The position numbers were made by a program, and so were the translations under genes. A stretch of 33,003 bases of DNA from an uncultured Collinsella sp. Lineage in GTDB: Bacteria; Actinomycetota; Coriobacteriia; Coriobacteriales; Coriobacteriaceae. Within the stretch, counting starts at the first letter, position 1; every line of letters starts with the position of its first letter. Shown here piece by piece: positions 32,243 to 33,003 of this stretch. The DNA is taken from positions 1 through 33,003 of the forward strand of contig URLR01000018.1 of assembly GCA_900548815.1 (NCBI GenBank), given 5' to 3'. The notes below the pieces were generated by a model, which ran no database searches, had not been told where the DNA came from, and saw nothing but the letters and a program-made list of their open reading frames with translations.

Positions 32243-32302
32243 GCTACCTTGCCGACGATTTTTCTGGGGCGGGGGCTATTTTGCACCTCGGCTTGATTCG
32301 TT

Positions 32303-32464
32303 CGCCACGAAATGGGCCTATCTACTACGTTTAACCGACCGCCCTCAACCATGCCGAATTTCCTAAAATCAAAAGCGCAGGTAGACGGCTTGCGCATTCT
32401 CGGAAAACCGGGGGATGGTCGACCCATACGGTTCAAACGTAGTAGATAGGTCGTTTTCGTGGCG
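32303..32464. repeat. 162-bp inverted repeat before tex
   Basis: The ends CGCCACGAAA..CCTATCTACTACGTTT (from 32303) and their near-exact complement (ending 32464) form arms of about 35 bases with a four-base mismatch block and one extra base. The roughly 91 bases between them contain a further short stem (AAGCGCA / TGCGCATT). There is no reading frame of note inside. It lies in the gene-free stretch 32135-32545 with the terminator on one side and the tex ribosome site on the other. Confidence 0.85.
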
Positions 32465-32545
32465 CGGGCCCAAAACAGTCTTTTGAAACGGGTGGTATCC
32501 TTGGTAGCCCTGTGCTGCAAACGCACCTTAAACGCAAGGAGTCCC

Positions 32546-32955
32546 ATGGATCTTATCGCCCAGCTCGCCCACGAGCTCAACCTTAAGGCCGCCAACATCG
32601 AGGCAGCCGTCAAGCTCATCGACGAGGGCAACACCATCCCCTTTATCTCGCGCTACCGCAAGGAAGCCACAGGCGGAATGGACGACGTCGCCCTGCGCGC
32701 ACTCGACGAGCGCCTGTCCTACCTGCGCAATCTTGAACAGCGCAAAGAGGACGTCATTCTGCTCATCGACGCCCAGGGCAAACTTACGCCCGAGCTCGAA
32801 CAGCAAATTCGCGAGGCCACGCAGCTCCAGCGTGTCGAGGACCTCTACAAGCCCTACCGCAAAAAGCGCATGACCCGCGCACAGAAGGCCCGCGAGGCAG
32901 GCCTGGAGCCACTTGCCAACATGGTCATCATGCAGGCCTCGGCCAAGGGCAGCGC
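32546..32955 (+). CDS. tex: Tex, S1-domain RNA-binding transcription factor, N-terminal part
   Basis: First 136 codons of Tex, a conserved cytoplasmic nucleic-acid-binding protein of about 700-780 residues linked to transcription. The visible part starts MDLIAQLAHELNLKAANIEA and contains the hallmark TIPFISRYRKEATGGMDD, LRALDERLSYLRNLEQRKED and LQRVEDLYKPYRKKRMTRAQ blocks. AAGGAG lies four bases before ATG. The gene is cut by the sequencing adapter at 32956, so the YqgF-like nuclease, HhH and S1 domains are outside the window. Confidence 0.96.
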
Positions 32956-33003
32956 CTGTCTCTTATACACATCTGACGCTGCCGACGATAAGGCTCGTGT
33001 AGA
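32956..33003 (+). other. Nextera i5-side sequencing adapter (not genomic)
   Basis: 32956-32988 is the reverse complement of the Nextera read-1 adapter beginning CTGTCTCTTATACACATCT. 32989-32996 (TAAGGCTC) is an index, the complement of what I recall as S521, and GTGTAGA is the start of the P5 complement. Genomic sequence ends at 32955. Confidence 0.98.

Overview
The window is a 32.9-kb piece of bacterial chromosome (bases 49-32955) closed at both ends by Illumina Nextera adapter plus index sequence, so it is a raw assembly contig and both terminal genes are cut by the library ends. The DNA is GC-rich, has tightly packed operons, uses Shine-Dalgarno starts including GTG and TTG, and carries a Gram-positive sortase/pilus locus. 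Together with the gene families this suggests a gut Coriobacteriia (Actinobacteria) such as Collinsella or a relative. The genus is an inference from style and content, not from a marker gene. I see no rRNA, tRNA, CRISPR, phage or transposase gene.

Layout. (1) 49-2614, leftward: polar amino-acid ABC importer (binding lipoprotein, permease with an extra N-terminal membrane region, truncated ATPase). (2) 2877-4753, leftward: LacX-type aldose 1-epimerase and an acidic single-pass membrane protein of unknown role. (3) 4930-10776, leftward: a UbiD-type decarboxylase locus. It holds a two-domain protein (LpdD-like prenyl-FMN chaperone domain fused to a type-1 isopentenyl-diphosphate-isomerase-like Nudix domain), a DASS anion transporter, an LpdC-like UbiD decarboxylase, the UbiX flavin prenyltransferase and a MerR regulator with an effector-binding C-terminus. 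(4) 10938-12671, rightward: MFS exporter and low-molecular-weight tyrosine phosphatase. (5) 12780-15470, leftward: AAA/DUF4143 ATPase with phased direct repeats upstream; pyridoxamine kinase translationally coupled to a TIGR04076 protein. (6) 16018-20243, rightward: MarR regulator and a heterodimeric ABC exporter with one degenerate ATP site, all with overlapping stops and starts. (7) 20424-21515: membrane diguanylate cyclase. (8) 21637-27515, leftward: sortase-assembled pilus operon in the order tip adhesin, SipA-like dead signal peptidase, FctA-like backbone pilin, class B sortase. This is the gene order of the streptococcal FCT/T3 pilus. The tip gene is out of frame at a run of ten G in its signal peptide, which looks like a phase-variation switch. 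(9) 27710-32134: LysR regulator divergent from an SDR / OFA-family MFS / Gfo-Idh-MocA catabolic operon. (10) 32546-32955: start of tex.

The two most notable systems are the UbiD locus and the pilus operon. In the UbiD locus, one protein seems to join DMAPP supply (isomerase-like domain) to cofactor delivery (LpdD-like domain), the two ends of prenyl-FMN supply around UbiX and UbiD. The isomerase domain keeps its metal ligands but has the catalytic cysteine displaced by one residue. In the pilus operon, the signal-peptidase-like protein has lost Ser and Lys as in streptococcal SipA, and a homopolymer can switch the tip protein on or off.

Intergenic DNA is rich in palindromes: a 132-133-bp element in two full copies plus one shorter relative, sharing the core GGCATGACC-N4-GGTCWATGCC; six copies of a 29-33-bp hairpin around CAAAGGGACTGCCCCTTTG; a 60-bp hairpin with perfect 22-bp arms; and a 162-bp inverted repeat ahead of tex.
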